Counted from the stretch's first letter, positions 1 through 7,328 are shown. The stretch is DNA of 10,739 nt from Pseudomonadota bacterium (GCA_023387715.1 JAEWHQ010000043.1:1-10739), one strand, 5' to 3'. Notes: generated from the sequence alone by a model not told the origin. A program made the numbers and translations.

Positions 1-33
1 GCGTCGGAAAAGAACAATAAATTTCAGATGCAG

Positions 34-68
34 AAAAACTGTCTGGTGTATTGATATCACCAGACAGT
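34..68 (-). terminator. Intrinsic terminator downstream of the metallophosphoesterase gene
   Basis: Perfect 11-bp inverted repeat: arms 38-48 and 58-68, with CTGTCTGGTG and CACCAGACAG as the inner 10 bp, around a 9-nt loop. Read on the minus strand, the stem runs straight into TTTTT (34-38). This is the classic intrinsic terminator layout and probably ends the fau/metallophosphoesterase transcript, about 50 nt after the stop codon. Positions 1-33 hold nothing I can call. Confidence 0.85.
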
Positions 69-117
69 AACCCCGAAAACAAAAAGTAGGGAGGCTATTT
101 TGAAATTACAAGCAGGT

Positions 118-942
118 TTAAGCCCAAAAAGATGGGATTGTTTGCTGTAAATGTGCGCCGATACGTAATGGCTCAATTTTTTCGGCCAAACCGGTGCGGT
201 CGGAAATCTCAATGCCGACACCGCAAATCGTGGCCGGACCGGAGGCTACTTCAAAGCGCCCCTTTGGCACTTTGGAAAGGAAGCGGTTGAGCGGTTCTTC
301 TTTATCCATACCAAGTGATGAATCATAATCGCCGCACATGCCCGCATCGGACATATAGGCAGTGCCATTGCGCAGGATTTGGTAATCAGCGGTTGGCACA
401 TGGGTGTGCGTGCCGACAACGGCACTGGCACGACCATCGACAAAATGGCCGAAACATTGTTTTTCGCTGGTGGCTTCGGCGTGGAAATCAAAGAAAACCA
501 CATCAGCCTGTTCGCCAAGCGGGCAGGCTTCGAGGATTTTTTCGGCAGCTAAAAACGGATCATCCAGATCAGGGTGCATGAAAACACGCCCCATAATATT
601 GGAGACGAGCACGCGTGCACCGTTTTTGGCCATATAGACGCCGGAGCCGTGACCGGCTGTGCCTTTAGGAAAATTGGCTGGGCGCAGGAACTGTTGTTCG
701 CGGCGCGAAAACTCCAATGCTTCGCGCTGATCCCAAACATGGTTACCTGTGGTAACTACGTCTGCGCCTGCGCGGATCGTATCATTGAAGATTTCTTCCG
801 TTATGCCAAAACCGCCAGCAGCATTCTCGCCGTTGACGATAACGAAATCCAGTTTCAGGTCAGAAACCAAGCCCGGCAGCTTTTCATAAACTGCCGTGCG
901 TCCTGTCCGACCCACCATGTCACCCAAAAATAGCAATCTCAT
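118..942 (-). CDS. YmdB-type metallophosphoesterase (TIGR00282 family)
   Basis: A 274-residue calcineurin-like phosphoesterase of the small YmdB group; the Bacillus subtilis member hydrolyses 2',3'-cyclic nucleotides and affects gene expression. The dimetal site is visible in order: Asp8 in LFLGDMVGR, the VNGEN motif at 36-40 (Glu39, Asn40), TGNH at 65-68 (Asn67, His68), FHAEATSEK with His154, and GTHTH with His179 and His181. The length is typical and no signal peptide or membrane segment is seen, so it should be cytoplasmic. The start is the ATG at 942, nine bases after the stop of fau, so the two are very likely co-transcribed. The Shine-Dalgarno is weak (AAAGA region). The substrate in this organism cannot be read from sequence. 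This is not the E. coli macrodomain protein that is also called YmdB. Confidence 0.93.
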   Translation of the reverse strand: MRLLFLGDMVGRTGRTAVYEKLPGLVSDLKLDFVIVNGENAAGGFGITEEIFNDTIRAGADVVTTGNHVWDQREALEFSRREQQFLRPANFPKGTAGHGSGVYMAKNGARVLVSNIMGRVFMHPDLDDPFLAAEKILEACPLGEQADVVFFDFHAEATSEKQCFGHFVDGRASAVVGTHTHVPTADYQILRNGTAYMSDAGMCGDYDSSLGMDKEEPLNRFLSKVPKGRFEVASGPATICGVGIEISDRTGLAEKIEPLRIGAHLQQTIPSFWA

Positions 943-951
943 GAGATGTCT

Positions 952-1548
952 TTAATAACGTGTTTGAAAAAAACGCAAGCCATTCTCAGTCACGATTTTC
1001 TCAAGAGGCACATCATGTGGCTCATCGGGCACGCATGGAAGCTCCTGACAGGCAAAGGCAAAGCCGATCAGTTCAGGAAAATGGTTGGTTGCGTGGAGGT
1101 TTGAAATATAACGGTCATAATAACCGGCACCATAACCAAGGCGGTGGCCTTGGCTGTCAAAACCGGCAAGCGGCATCAGCATGACATCGGGGCGCAAGAT
1201 GGGGGCGGTTTCATCCGGTGCCATGGTGCCAAACCCGCAAGGGATGAGCGTCTGATTTTCTTGCCAGAGCCGGAAACAGATTTGGGTTTTATTTAAAATG
1301 ACGGGTAAGCAGATTAATGCGCCTCGCTCACGTAAACTATGCAGGAGAGGGCGCGGATCAATCTCGGAACGGATCGGCCAGAAGCCGGAAATGATCTGGC
1401 CGCTTTGGATGTTCAGCGTATCTGCATAGTTTTCAGCAATTGTGCGGGCAGCTTTATCTCTGAAATCGGGCGTGAGCGCATCACGCTTGGCCAGCACCGC
1501 ATTGCGCAATATTTGTTTTTCAGTGAGGGAGCTTGGCACACTATACAT
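952..1548 (-). CDS. fau: 5-formyltetrahydrofolate cyclo-ligase
   Basis: A 198-residue MTHFS family enzyme. It uses ATP to convert 5-formyl-THF to 5,10-methenyl-THF, returning the storage folate to one-carbon metabolism. The family signature is clear at 126-147: PLAGFD, then GHRLGYGAGYYDRY. The N-terminal Lys/Arg residues (Lys11, Arg15, Lys21, Arg22) fit the nucleotide/substrate-binding helix, and DVPLEKIVTE (179-188) is the usual C-terminal motif. The start is the ATG at 1548, just downstream of the 6S RNA gene on the same strand. The ribosome-binding site is poor (CGG just before ATG), so some expression may come by read-through from ssrS, as in the E. coli ssrS-ygfA unit. The metallophosphoesterase gene follows after 9 bp. 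Confidence 0.96.
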   Translation of the reverse strand: MYSVPSSLTEKQILRNAVLAKRDALTPDFRDKAARTIAENYADTLNIQSGQIISGFWPIRSEIDPRPLLHSLRERGALICLPVILNKTQICFRLWQENQTLIPCGFGTMAPDETAPILRPDVMLMPLAGFDSQGHRLGYGAGYYDRYISNLHATNHFPELIGFAFACQELPCVPDEPHDVPLEKIVTENGLRFFQTRY

Positions 1549-1579
1549 CCGTTGACAGATGGAAACGGCTAAAAGAAAA

Positions 1580-1743
1580 AAGTGGCGACCGCGACGACCG
1601 ATGGAAGTGTTTGATCCCGGGTGCCTACAAAGTAGGTGGGCGCCATATGCGAAGACCCACGAGCCTTCACAGGGACAGCTCCCTAAGAGATCAGTAAGGC
1701 CCCGGGGATGCTGTTACCCCTGTCGCGAAGCGCAGTACGCCGA
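1580..1743 (-). ncRNA. ssrS: 6S RNA
   Basis: Structured RNA of about 160 nt in the zapA-fau gap. 6S RNA mimics an open promoter and binds the RNA polymerase housekeeping holoenzyme in stationary phase. The expected parts are visible: an apical hairpin (AGGGA 1671-1675 with TCCCT 1680-1684), a subtending helix (1663-1667 with 1696-1700), a 5' bubble-side hairpin (GGGG/CCCC, 1704-1707 and 1717-1720), and a 3' bubble-side hairpin CCTAC-TTT-GTAGG (1624-1636). GGCG near the 5' end can pair with CGCC near the 3' end. The minus-strand stretch reading CCACCTACTTTGTAGG followed by CGGGATCAAA resembles other alphaproteobacterial 6S RNAs. A T-rich run (1571-1581) follows the 3' end. Ends are inferred from the -10 box and T-run, good to about 5 nt. 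Confidence 0.85.
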
Positions 1744-1748
1744 GAACG

Positions 1749-1777
1749 AATATAATCTTTCACATGAAAAATTACCA
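1749..1777 (-). promoter_or_regulatory. Probable ssrS promoter
   Basis: On the minus strand a TATATT -10 box (1749-1754) lies about 7 nt before the inferred 6S start near 1742. The -35 region, 17 nt further up, is weak (TGGTAA, three matches to TTGACA). The -10 box is supported by the resulting RNA length of about 160 nt, usual for 6S RNA; the -35 is only a guess. Confidence 0.5.
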
Positions 1778-1844
1778 GTGCCCGCAGCACTTAAATCTTT
1801 AATTTTATTGATGATCTGAAAGAGGCATGTGAGGGCTGTTTGTG

Positions 1845-1861
1845 CCGGCTTTATGAGCCGG
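1845..1861 (-). other. Small hairpin over the zapA stop codon
   Basis: CCGGCT (1845-1850) and AGCCGG (1856-1861) form a perfect 6-bp stem around a 5-nt loop that contains the zapA stop codon. No T-run follows on either strand, so it is not an intrinsic terminator. It could protect the 3' end or slow read-through into ssrS, but it may also be chance. Confidence 0.35.
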
Positions 1862-2186
1862 GGCGCGGGGCAATCCGGTTTGCCAGTTGTTCGATACGTT
1901 GCGCCATGTCGTTGAGAACATGGGTTACGCTTGCATCATTGCGATTGGCTTGCGAGGAGACTTCTTCCAGCGCTTTGACGCGCTTTTGCATCTCGTTCAG
2001 CTCGTCCATCACCATAATGCCAGCCATAACGGTGAGGCGCACATCGCCGATTTCGCCAAATGAAGATTTCAAATGGCCGACATATTGGTCAAAGCGCTCT
2101 GCCAGTCCGGTCAGGTGTTGTTCCTGTCCTTCATCGCAGGCCATACGGTATAATTTGCCATCAATCGTAACGGTAACAGTTGCCAT
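1851..2186 (-). CDS. zapA: Cell division protein ZapA
   Basis: A 111-residue FtsZ-associated protein. ZapA bundles and aligns FtsZ protofilaments at midcell. The N-terminal globular domain is recognisable (VTIDGKLYRMACDEGQEQHL, then the LAERFDQYV region and a GDVRLTVMAGIMVMDEL helix at about 47-63). A C-terminal coiled coil follows (about 64-105), as expected for a dimer/tetramer former. The start at 2186 has a strong purine-rich site (GGGGGAG) overlapping the end of the upstream DUF4164 gene, 11 bp away, so the two are probably translated from one message. Length is normal. The stop codon lies in the loop of a small hairpin. The 6S RNA gene follows on the same strand. Confidence 0.95.
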   Translation of the reverse strand: MATVTVTIDGKLYRMACDEGQEQHLTGLAERFDQYVGHLKSSFGEIGDVRLTVMAGIMVMDELNEMQKRVKALEEVSSQANRNDASVTHVLNDMAQRIEQLANRIAPRPGS

Positions 2187-2197
2187 AATGCTCCCCC

Positions 2198-2470
2198 TTA
2201 GCGGTCCAGCACAGCGCGAATGGTTTCCATCGCTGTTACCAGCCGGCGGGATACTTCACGATTAGCAGTTTCAAGACGTTCGGCACGGGCTTCGGAATTG
2301 TCCAGTTCCTGAGCCAGCTTGCTGCGGTCGGCATTCATGCGCTGCACTTCTTCCTCAGCTTCGGCAAAGTCACCTTCTTTATCAAGACGGAGATCAACAG
2401 CCTGTTCCAGCCCGTTCAGCGCCTTTTCCAGTCGCTCCAAAGCTTGTGTGAGGGTCGTTTCCGGCGCCAT
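2198..2470 (-). CDS. DUF4164 coiled-coil protein, possible ZauP-like ZapA partner
   Basis: A 90-residue protein, almost all predicted coiled coil: heptad-like Leu spacing in TQALERLEKALNGLEQAVDL, then a charged helix through AEEEVQRMNADRSKLAQELD to the end. I recognise it as the DUF4164 family of Rhizobiales. I chose the ATG at 2470 (MAPETTLTQ...), which has GGAAAGG 7 nt upstream. A start at 2635 in the same frame would add 55 residues (cysteine- and asparagine-rich) unlike the family and would run through the promoter region. Its place directly upstream of zapA matches Caulobacter ZauP, a coiled-coil protein that works with ZapA to focus the Z-ring. The functional link here is inferred from position and architecture, not from sequence similarity I could measure. 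Confidence 0.85.
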   Translation of the reverse strand: MAPETTLTQALERLEKALNGLEQAVDLRLDKEGDFAEAEEEVQRMNADRSKLAQELDNSEARAERLETANREVSRRLVTAMETIRAVLDR

Positions 2471-2531
2471 TATCAACCTTTCCAGTATATGTTCCGACCG
2501 ATCAATAAGACCTTTAAGAACATTGCACAAA

Positions 2532-2547
2532 CAAGTAAAATTACTTG
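2532..2547. promoter_or_regulatory. Operator-like palindrome upstream of the DUF4164-zapA genes
   Basis: CAAGTAA and TTACTTG form perfect 7-bp arms separated by AA, a 16-bp near-continuous dyad about 60 bp upstream of the DUF4164 start codon. No T-run follows, so it is not a terminator. Size and position fit a binding site for a dimeric regulator, but which one is unknown. Confidence 0.4.
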
Positions 2548-2832
2548 ATGCCTGTGACAATACGGCCAAACATAAAATCGGGAGCGGTTGATTGTTTTTT
2601 TGATATCCACCCGCCCGATTGTTTAAGATACGCAATCAGCAGGCCGTTTAAAAAACTGGCAAAAAACCGGTTCGAATCGCGCCCGCAATTGCACTTTATT
2701 TTTGTGACTGTAATAATCACTGTGCTGATAAGCAACAAATCACGGCAATAAGGCGGCACTCATACACTGGAATCAGCGGTAAATTGATGCAGCACATATC
2801 AAAAAACCATAGTTTTGGCCTCTCATCCACGG

Positions 2833-2843
2833 TTCAATCGATT
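2833..2843. promoter_or_regulatory. TTCAATCGATT motif upstream of tkt, shared with fba
   Basis: The same 11 bases occur in reverse orientation at 7478-7488 upstream of fba. Here the motif contains the 8-bp palindrome AATCGATT (2836-2843) and lies about 40 bp upstream of the candidate tkt -35 box. A wider, looser dyad TCAA-N8-TTGA spans 2834-2849. It is a candidate site for a regulator common to both genes. Confidence 0.35.
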
Positions 2844-2882
2844 AGTTGATGCCGCTTTATCGTTTGAGAGTGTATCGTTTTA

Positions 2883-2910
2883 TTGACTCCCAAGGTGCAG
2901 GTGCTATGTG
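2883..2910 (+). promoter_or_regulatory. Candidate tkt promoter
   Basis: TTGACT (2883-2888) and TATGTG (2905-2910) are 16 bp apart, a plausible housekeeping promoter for an alphaproteobacterium. It would give a leader of about 55 nt before the tkt ATG at 2971. The -35 match is good and the -10 is mediocre. Confidence 0.4.
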
Positions 2911-2970
2911 TCCGGTGCCTTCAAATTTCGCCACAAGCGCTGAACGTTTCATGGAAAGACAGCAGAGACC

Positions 2971-4965
2971 ATGACCAATTCCGACAAACAAAACCAGTTG
3001 GCCAACGCAATCCGCTTCCTCTCGATGGATGCAGTGGAAAAAGCAAATTCCGGCCATCCGGGATTGCCGATGGGTGCGGCTGATATTGCCACCACCCTTT
3101 ACACCCGTTTTTTATCTCATGACCCACAGAACCCGCATTGGCCGGATCGCGATCGTTTCGTGCTCTCCGCAGGCCACGGCTCTATGCTGCTTTATTCGGT
3201 TCTGTATCTTTCCGGTTATGAAGATATCACCATCGATGAAATCAAAAAATTCCGTCAGATTGGTGCACGCACTGCCGGTCATCCGGAATATGGTTATGCC
3301 GCTGGTATCGAAACCACAACCGGCCCGTTAGGTCAGGGTATTGCCAACGGTGTTGGCATGGCGCTTTCCGAGCGCATCCTGAATGCCAAATTCGGCGACA
3401 GCATTGTTGACCACTACACCTATGTGCTGGTTGGCGATGGTTGCCTGATGGAAGGTATCAGCCAGGAAGCTATCGGTCTGGCCGGTCATCTGGAGCTGAA
3501 CAAGCTCATCGTTCTTTGGGATGACAACAACATCACCATCGACGGTGCGGTTTCGCTCTCCGATAAAACCGATCAGGTTGCCCGTTTCCAGGCTTCAGGC
3601 TGGAACACAATTTCTGTAGACGGTCACGATCAGGAAGCGATTGCCAAAGCAATCGAACAGGCTAAAACCTCACCAAAGCCAACCTTCATTGCTTGTAAGA
3701 CAGTGATTGGTTTTGGTTCGCCAAACAAAGCCGGTACCAATAAAGTTCACGGTGCAGCTTTGGGCGCAGAAGAAATTGCTGCTACCCGTAAGGCGCTGAA
3801 CTGGTCAGCAGAACCATTTGTCGTTCCGGCAGAAGTGCTGGATGCATGGCGTTTGGCTGGTCTTAACGCTGCCAAGAAGCGTCTGGAATGGGAAAAGCGT
3901 TTTGCCGCTCTTGATGCTGATACCCGTGCCGAATTTGAGCGCCGTCAGCGCGGTGAACTGCCGATCGGTTTCGATCAGGCAATCATCGATTATAAGAAGA
4001 AGCTTTCTGCTGATAAGCCAAAGGTTGCTACCCGTAAATCTTCGGAAATGGCACTGGAAGTCATCAACGGTATCGTTCCTGAAACCATCGGCGGCTCTGC
4101 CGACCTGACCGGTTCTAACAATACCAAAACCAGCCAGACCAATGCTGTAACACCTGAAAACTATGATGGCCGTTTCGTTCATTACGGTATTCGTGAACAT
4201 GGTATGGCTGCTGCAATGAACGGTATGGCGCTGCATGGCGGCCTCATTCCTTATTCCGGCACTTTCATGTGCTTCTCGGATTATTGCCGTCCGGCCATGC
4301 GCTTGTCCTCGCTGATGGGCATCCGCGTTATCTATGTCATGACCCACGACTCAATCGGTCTTGGTGAAGATGGCCCGACCCACCAGCCGGTTGAACATCT
4401 GGCAGTGCTGCGCGCTATTCCTAACCATCTGGTATTCCGTCCCGCTGATGCTGTTGAAGCCGCAGAATGCTGGCAGCTGGCACTGGAATCCCAGAAGACC
4501 CCATCGACATTGGCTCTGACCCGTCAGAACCTGCCGACCGTGCGCACCACCCACACAGATGAAAACCTGTGCGGTTATGGCGCTTATGAATTGGCCGGCA
4601 CTGATCAGGATGCACAGGTCACTCTGTTTGCAACCGGTTCGGAAATCGAAATTGCACTGAAAGCTAAAGCGATGCTGGATGAGAAAAACATCCCTGCACG
4701 CGTGGTATCGGTTCCTTGCTTCGAACTGTTTGAACAGCAGAGCGACTCTTACAAGTCATCGGTTCTGGGCAATGCACCGGTAAAAATTGCTATTGAAGCA
4801 GCTCTGTCCCTTGGCTGGGAACGCTTCATTGGCGAAAACGGTGTCTTTATCGGCATGAAGGGCTTTGGTGCTTCTGCTCCGATTGAAGACCTTTACAAGC
4901 ATTTTGGCATTACTGCTGAAGCCGCTGTGGAAGCCGCTGAAGCCAAGCTGAAAGCCGCTGCATAA
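2971..4965 (+). CDS. tkt: Transketolase
   Basis: A 664-residue thiamine-diphosphate enzyme of the non-oxidative pentose phosphate pathway. It moves two-carbon units between ketose and aldose phosphates, linking ribose 5-phosphate and erythrose 4-phosphate to the triose phosphates. Visible features: SGHPG with His29, His69 in AGHGS, His104, the ThDP-binding motif VGDGCLMEG (154-162) ending at NN (186-187), GPLGQG (118-123), the catalytic glutamate Glu409 in REHGMA, and [14 protein letters not shown] (458-471) in the pyrimidine domain. The C-terminal domain is intact and length is normal. The ATG at 2971 gives the usual N-terminus; its ribosome-binding site is weak (AGAGA). The first of four plus-strand carbon-metabolism genes; gap follows after 91 bp. 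Confidence 0.97.
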   Translation: MTNSDKQNQLANAIRFLSMDAVEKANSGHPGLPMGAADIATTLYTRFLSHDPQNPHWPDRDRFVLSAGHGSMLLYSVLYLSGYEDITIDEIKKFRQIGARTAGHPEYGYAAGIETTTGPLGQGIANGVGMALSERILNAKFGDSIVDHYTYVLVGDGCLMEGISQEAIGLAGHLELNKLIVLWDDNNITIDGAVSLSDKTDQVARFQASGWNTISVDGHDQEAIAKAIEQAKTSPKPTFIACKTVIGFGSPNKAGTNKVHGAALGAEEIAATRKALNWSAEPFVVPAEVLDAWRLAGLNAAKKRLEWEKRFAALDADTRAEFERRQRGELPIGFDQAIIDYKKKLSADKPKVATRKSSEMALEVINGIVPETIGGSADLTGSNNTKTSQTNAVTPENYDGRFVHYGIREHGMAAAMNGMALHGGLIPYSGTFMCFSDYCRPAMRLSSLMGIRVIYVMTHDSIGLGEDGPTHQPVEHLAVLRAIPNHLVFRPADAVEAAECWQLALESQKTPSTLALTRQNLPTVRTTHTDENLCGYGAYELAGTDQDAQVTLFATGSEIEIALKAKAMLDEKNIPARVVSVPCFELFEQQSDSYKSSVLGNAPVKIAIEAALSLGWERFIGENGVFIGMKGFGASAPIEDLYKHFGITAEAAVEAAEAKLKAAA

Positions 4966-4983
4966 ACAGCGAAGTGATTGATT

Positions 4984-5009
4984 GCGGGGTGGTTTTCGAA
5001 CAGCCCCGC
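4984..5009 (+). other. GC-rich hairpin between tkt and gap
   Basis: GCGGGG (4984-4989) and CCCCGC (5004-5009) form a 6-bp stem with a 14-nt loop, 18 nt after the tkt stop. A TTTTTT run follows only at 5021-5026, 11 nt after the stem, too far for a standard intrinsic terminator. TTGATT directly before the stem (4978-4983) can also pair with AATCAA (5027-5032), giving a larger, bulged structure. It may be a weak terminator or a processing/stability element that sets the tkt:gap ratio. Confidence 0.4.
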
Positions 5010-5056
5010 AAGACACGCAGTTTTTTAATCAACCCACCCGGAAGATGAGAGATAAA

Positions 5057-6064
5057 ATGGCAGTTCGCGTCGCAATTAATGGTTTTGGTCGTATTGGCCG
5101 TAACGTCCTTCGTGCCATCGTTGAATCAGGCCGCACCGACATTCAGGTCGTAGCGATCAATGATTTGGGCCCAGTTGAAACCAATGCGCATTTGTTGCGT
5201 TATGACAGTGTTCATGGCCGTTTTCCGGCGAAAGTCACTGTTGATGGTGATACAATTGATGTGGGCTACGGCCCGATCAAGGTTCATGCTGTTCGCAACC
5301 CTGCCGAACTGCCTTGGAAAGAAGAAGGCGTTGATATTGCGCTGGAATGCACCGGCATTTTCGCAACACGCGATAAAGCTGCGGCACATCTGGAAGCTGG
5401 CGCCAAGCGCGTTATCGTTTCCGCTCCTGCTGACAATGCCGATCTGACCGTTGTTTATGGTGTGAACCACGACAAACTGACTAAAGATCATCTGGTTGTT
5501 TCCAACGCTTCCTGCACCACCAACTGCTTGTCACCGGTGGCACAGGTTCTGGATGCAACCGTTGGTATCGACCACGGCTTCATGACCACCATTCACTCAT
5601 ATACCGGTGATCAGCCAACGCTCGACACCATGCACAAAGACCTCTACCGCGCCCGCGCGGCAGCTTTGTCGATGATCCCGACCTCAACAGGTGCTGCTAA
5701 AGCCGTTGGTCTGGTTCTGCCAGAGCTTAAGGGTAAGCTGGACGGCGTTGCAATTCGTGTACCGACACCAAACGTCTCTGTTGTTGATCTGACTTTTGTT
5801 GCCAAACGTGCAACTACTGTTGAAGAAATCAACAATGCTATCCGTGAAGCTGCTAATGGCCGTCTGAAAGGCATTTTGGGCTACACTGATGAACCGCTGG
5901 TATCAACTGACTTCAATCATGATCCGCATTCATCCGTATTCCACATGGATCAGACCAAAGTGATCGATGGCACCATGGTGCGCATCCTGACCTGGTACGA
6001 CAATGAGTGGGGCTTCTCCAACCGTATGAGCGACACTGCTGTTGCGATGGCTAAGTTCCTCTAA
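5057..6064 (+). CDS. gap: Glyceraldehyde-3-phosphate dehydrogenase, type I
   Basis: A 335-residue phosphorylating GAPDH. It interconverts glyceraldehyde 3-phosphate and 1,3-bisphosphoglycerate with NAD. Visible: the Rossmann motif NGFGRIGR (8-15), Asp36 after the second strand (AIND, a residue typical of NAD preference), the catalytic stretch SNASCTTNC with Cys153, His180 in [10 protein letters not shown], and the C-terminal [13 protein letters not shown] chose the ATG at 5057, which has GAGAGA just upstream and gives the standard N-terminus [11 protein letters not shown]. The frame stays open back to 4982, but those 25 residues are not family-like and run through the intergenic hairpin. A strong terminator begins 10 bp after the stop. 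Confidence 0.97.
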   Translation: MAVRVAINGFGRIGRNVLRAIVESGRTDIQVVAINDLGPVETNAHLLRYDSVHGRFPAKVTVDGDTIDVGYGPIKVHAVRNPAELPWKEEGVDIALECTGIFATRDKAAAHLEAGAKRVIVSAPADNADLTVVYGVNHDKLTKDHLVVSNASCTTNCLSPVAQVLDATVGIDHGFMTTIHSYTGDQPTLDTMHKDLYRARAAALSMIPTSTGAAKAVGLVLPELKGKLDGVAIRVPTPNVSVVDLTFVAKRATTVEEINNAIREAANGRLKGILGYTDEPLVSTDFNHDPHSSVFHMDQTKVIDGTMVRILTWYDNEWGFSNRMSDTAVAMAKFL

Positions 6065-6073
6065 GATAAAATC

Positions 6074-6105
6074 AACGCCCCTTTTGCTCAAAGAGGGGCG
6101 TTTTT
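6074..6105 (+). terminator. Intrinsic terminator between gap and pgk
   Basis: AACGCCCCT (6074-6082) and AGGGGCGTT (6094-6102) form a perfect 9-bp stem with an 11-nt loop, followed by TTTTT (6101-6105). This is a textbook intrinsic terminator placed inside what would otherwise look like a gap-pgk operon. Confidence 0.88.
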
Positions 6106-6114
6106 CATGTGTTC

Positions 6115-6120
6115 TATAAT
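6115..6120 (+). promoter_or_regulatory. TATAAT box between gap and pgk
   Basis: A perfect TATAAT lies 18 bp before the pgk ATG. No -35 match occurs at 16-18 bp spacing because the gap terminator fills that space. A transcript starting about 7 nt downstream would begin inside the pgk ribosome-binding site (AGAGAG, 6125-6130). As a pgk promoter it is therefore doubtful. Confidence 0.2.
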
Positions 6121-6137
6121 ATACAGAGAGAAAACCG

Positions 6138-7328
6138 ATGGCTTTCCGCACTCTCGACAATGTTGACGTTCAATCCAAACGGGTTCTGGTACGCGTTGAT
6201 CTCAACGTACCTGTTGCTGACGGTCAGGTCAGTGATGCCACCCGCATTGAGCGCATTTTGCCAACCATTCAGGAACTGCACAAAAAAGGTGCTAAGACCA
6301 TTTTGCTGGCACATTTCGGCCGCCCGAAAGGTGAGGCTGTTGCAGAATTTTCGCTGAAAGTTGTGGTTAGCGCTTTGCATAAAGCACTGGGCTTGAAAGT
6401 TGCTTTTGCGGAAGATTGCATCGGTGAAAAAGCGGCTGCTGCTGTCAGTGCAATGCAGGACGGCGATGTTTTGCTGCTTGAAAATACCCGTTTTCATAAA
6501 GGCGAAGAAAAGAACGACCCTGAATTTGCCAAGGCGCTTGCTGCCAATGGCGATATCTACGTCAATGATGCCTTCTCAGCGGCACATCGCGCACACGCAT
6601 CCACCGAAGGTCTGGCACATCTTTTGCCAAGCTTTGCTGGCCGCGCTATGCAGGGCGAGCTGGAAGCATTGGAAAAAGGCCTTGGCGCACCGGTGCGTCC
6701 GGTTGTGGCCATTGTTGGCGGCGCAAAAGTGTCCACCAAGCTTGATTTGCTTTCCAACCTGATTGAAAAAGTCGATGCACTGGTGATCGGCGGCGGTATG
6801 GCTAACACATTCCTTGCTGCCCTTGGTCACGATGTGGGTAAATCTTTGTGCGAGCATGATCTGGCTGACACAGCACGCGCCATTATGGCGAAGGCTGAAA
6901 CAACCAAATGCGCCATCGTTCTGCCGGTTGATGCGGTTGTGGCATGGCACTTTGCCGCCGATGCACCGCACCAGACCTATGGTGTGGATGCGATCCCTTC
7001 TGATGGCATGATGCTGGATGTCGGCGCACAGTCGGTTGAGCGTATTGCTGCGGTGATTGATGATGCCTCAACGCTGATCTGGAATGGGCCGCTCGGTGCA
7101 TTTGAATTGCATCCGTTTGATGCCTCAACCGTTGCCATCGCCCGTCATGTGGCAGAGCGTACCCGTCTGGGTAAGCTGGTTTCTGTTGGCGGCGGCGGTG
7201 ATACTGTGGCAGCGCTGAACCACGCGAAGGTTGCAGATGACTTTACTTATATTTCCACCGCAGGCGGTGCTTTCCTTGAATGGATGGAAGGCAAGCCTTT
7301 GCCGGGTGTGGATGCATTGAAGGCCTGA
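6138..7328 (+). CDS. pgk: Phosphoglycerate kinase
   Basis: A 396-residue monomeric kinase. It transfers phosphate between 1,3-bisphosphoglycerate and ADP, the step after GAPDH. The substrate side of the N-terminal domain is complete: RVDLNVP (19-25), HFGRPKG (59-65), ENTRF with Arg118, and the [14 protein letters not shown] segment (142-155). The nucleotide domain shows GGAKVSTK (194-201), GGGMANTF (218-225), NGPLGAFE (316-323) and GGGGDT (351-356) before the [13 protein letters not shown]-terminus. The ATG at 6138 has AGAGAG 7 nt upstream. It is 73 bp from gap but separated from it by a terminator, so its supply of transcript depends on read-through or a promoter I could not identify. A second terminator follows the stop. 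Confidence 0.97.
   Translation: MAFRTLDNVDVQSKRVLVRVDLNVPVADGQVSDATRIERILPTIQELHKKGAKTILLAHFGRPKGEAVAEFSLKVVVSALHKALGLKVAFAEDCIGEKAAAAVSAMQDGDVLLLENTRFHKGEEKNDPEFAKALAANGDIYVNDAFSAAHRAHASTEGLAHLLPSFAGRAMQGELEALEKGLGAPVRPVVAIVGGAKVSTKLDLLSNLIEKVDALVIGGGMANTFLAALGHDVGKSLCEHDLADTARAIMAKAETTKCAIVLPVDAVVAWHFAADAPHQTYGVDAIPSDGMMLDVGAQSVERIAAVIDDASTLIWNGPLGAFELHPFDASTVAIARHVAERTRLGKLVSVGGGGDTVAALNHAKVADDFTYISTAGGAFLEWMEGKPLPGVDALKA

Larger units (their letters stand above)
2471..2970. other. 500-bp divergent intergenic region between DUF4164 and tkt
   Basis: No credible gene found. Open frames on both strands (about 2541-2759) lack a ribosome-binding site and recognisable protein character. It contains a perfect dyad near the DUF4164 start (2532-2547), a 7-bp inverted repeat with distant arms (AATCGGG 2576-2582, CCCGATT 2614-2620), AT-rich stretches, the TTCAATCGATT motif shared with fba (2833-2843), a candidate tkt promoter (2883-2910) and a very short upstream frame ending at the tkt start codon. 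It probably holds both divergent promoters and perhaps an unrecognised small RNA. Confidence 0.6.

Noticed and set aside
88..151. AGGGAGG followed by TTG and a 16-codon plus-strand frame at 100-150
   Set aside because: The Shine-Dalgarno-like sequence is good, but the frame is tiny, starts with TTG, has no family resemblance and runs antisense into the end of the metallophosphoesterase gene.
1559..1819. 86-codon plus-strand ORF in the zapA-fau gap
   Set aside because: It lies opposite the 6S RNA gene; its codons come from RNA stems and the predicted protein has no recognisable features.
2198..2635. Extended 145-residue version of the DUF4164 protein
   Set aside because: The extra 55 residues are unlike the coiled-coil family, would overlap the palindrome region, and the internal ATG at 2470 has its own ribosome-binding site.
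2669..2678. GGTTCGAATC, resembling a tRNA T-loop
   Set aside because: The flanking bases do not form a T-stem and no D-arm, anticodon arm or acceptor stem can be found around it.
2541..2759. Open frames on both strands in the tkt upstream region (68 and 72 codons)
   Set aside because: They overlap each other, lack Shine-Dalgarno sites, and the translations look random.
2674..2889. Three GANTC (CcrM methylation) sites upstream of tkt (2674, 2770, 2885)
   Set aside because: About two are expected by chance in 500 bp, so there is no clear enrichment, although the one at 2885 overlaps the candidate -35 box.
3805..4347. 180-codon ORF antisense to tkt
   Set aside because: Opposite-strand shadow of a highly biased, certain gene; no independent support.
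4982..5056. Extended GAPDH N-terminus
   Set aside because: The extension translates the intergenic hairpin; the ATG at 5057 gives the standard family start and has a ribosome-binding site.
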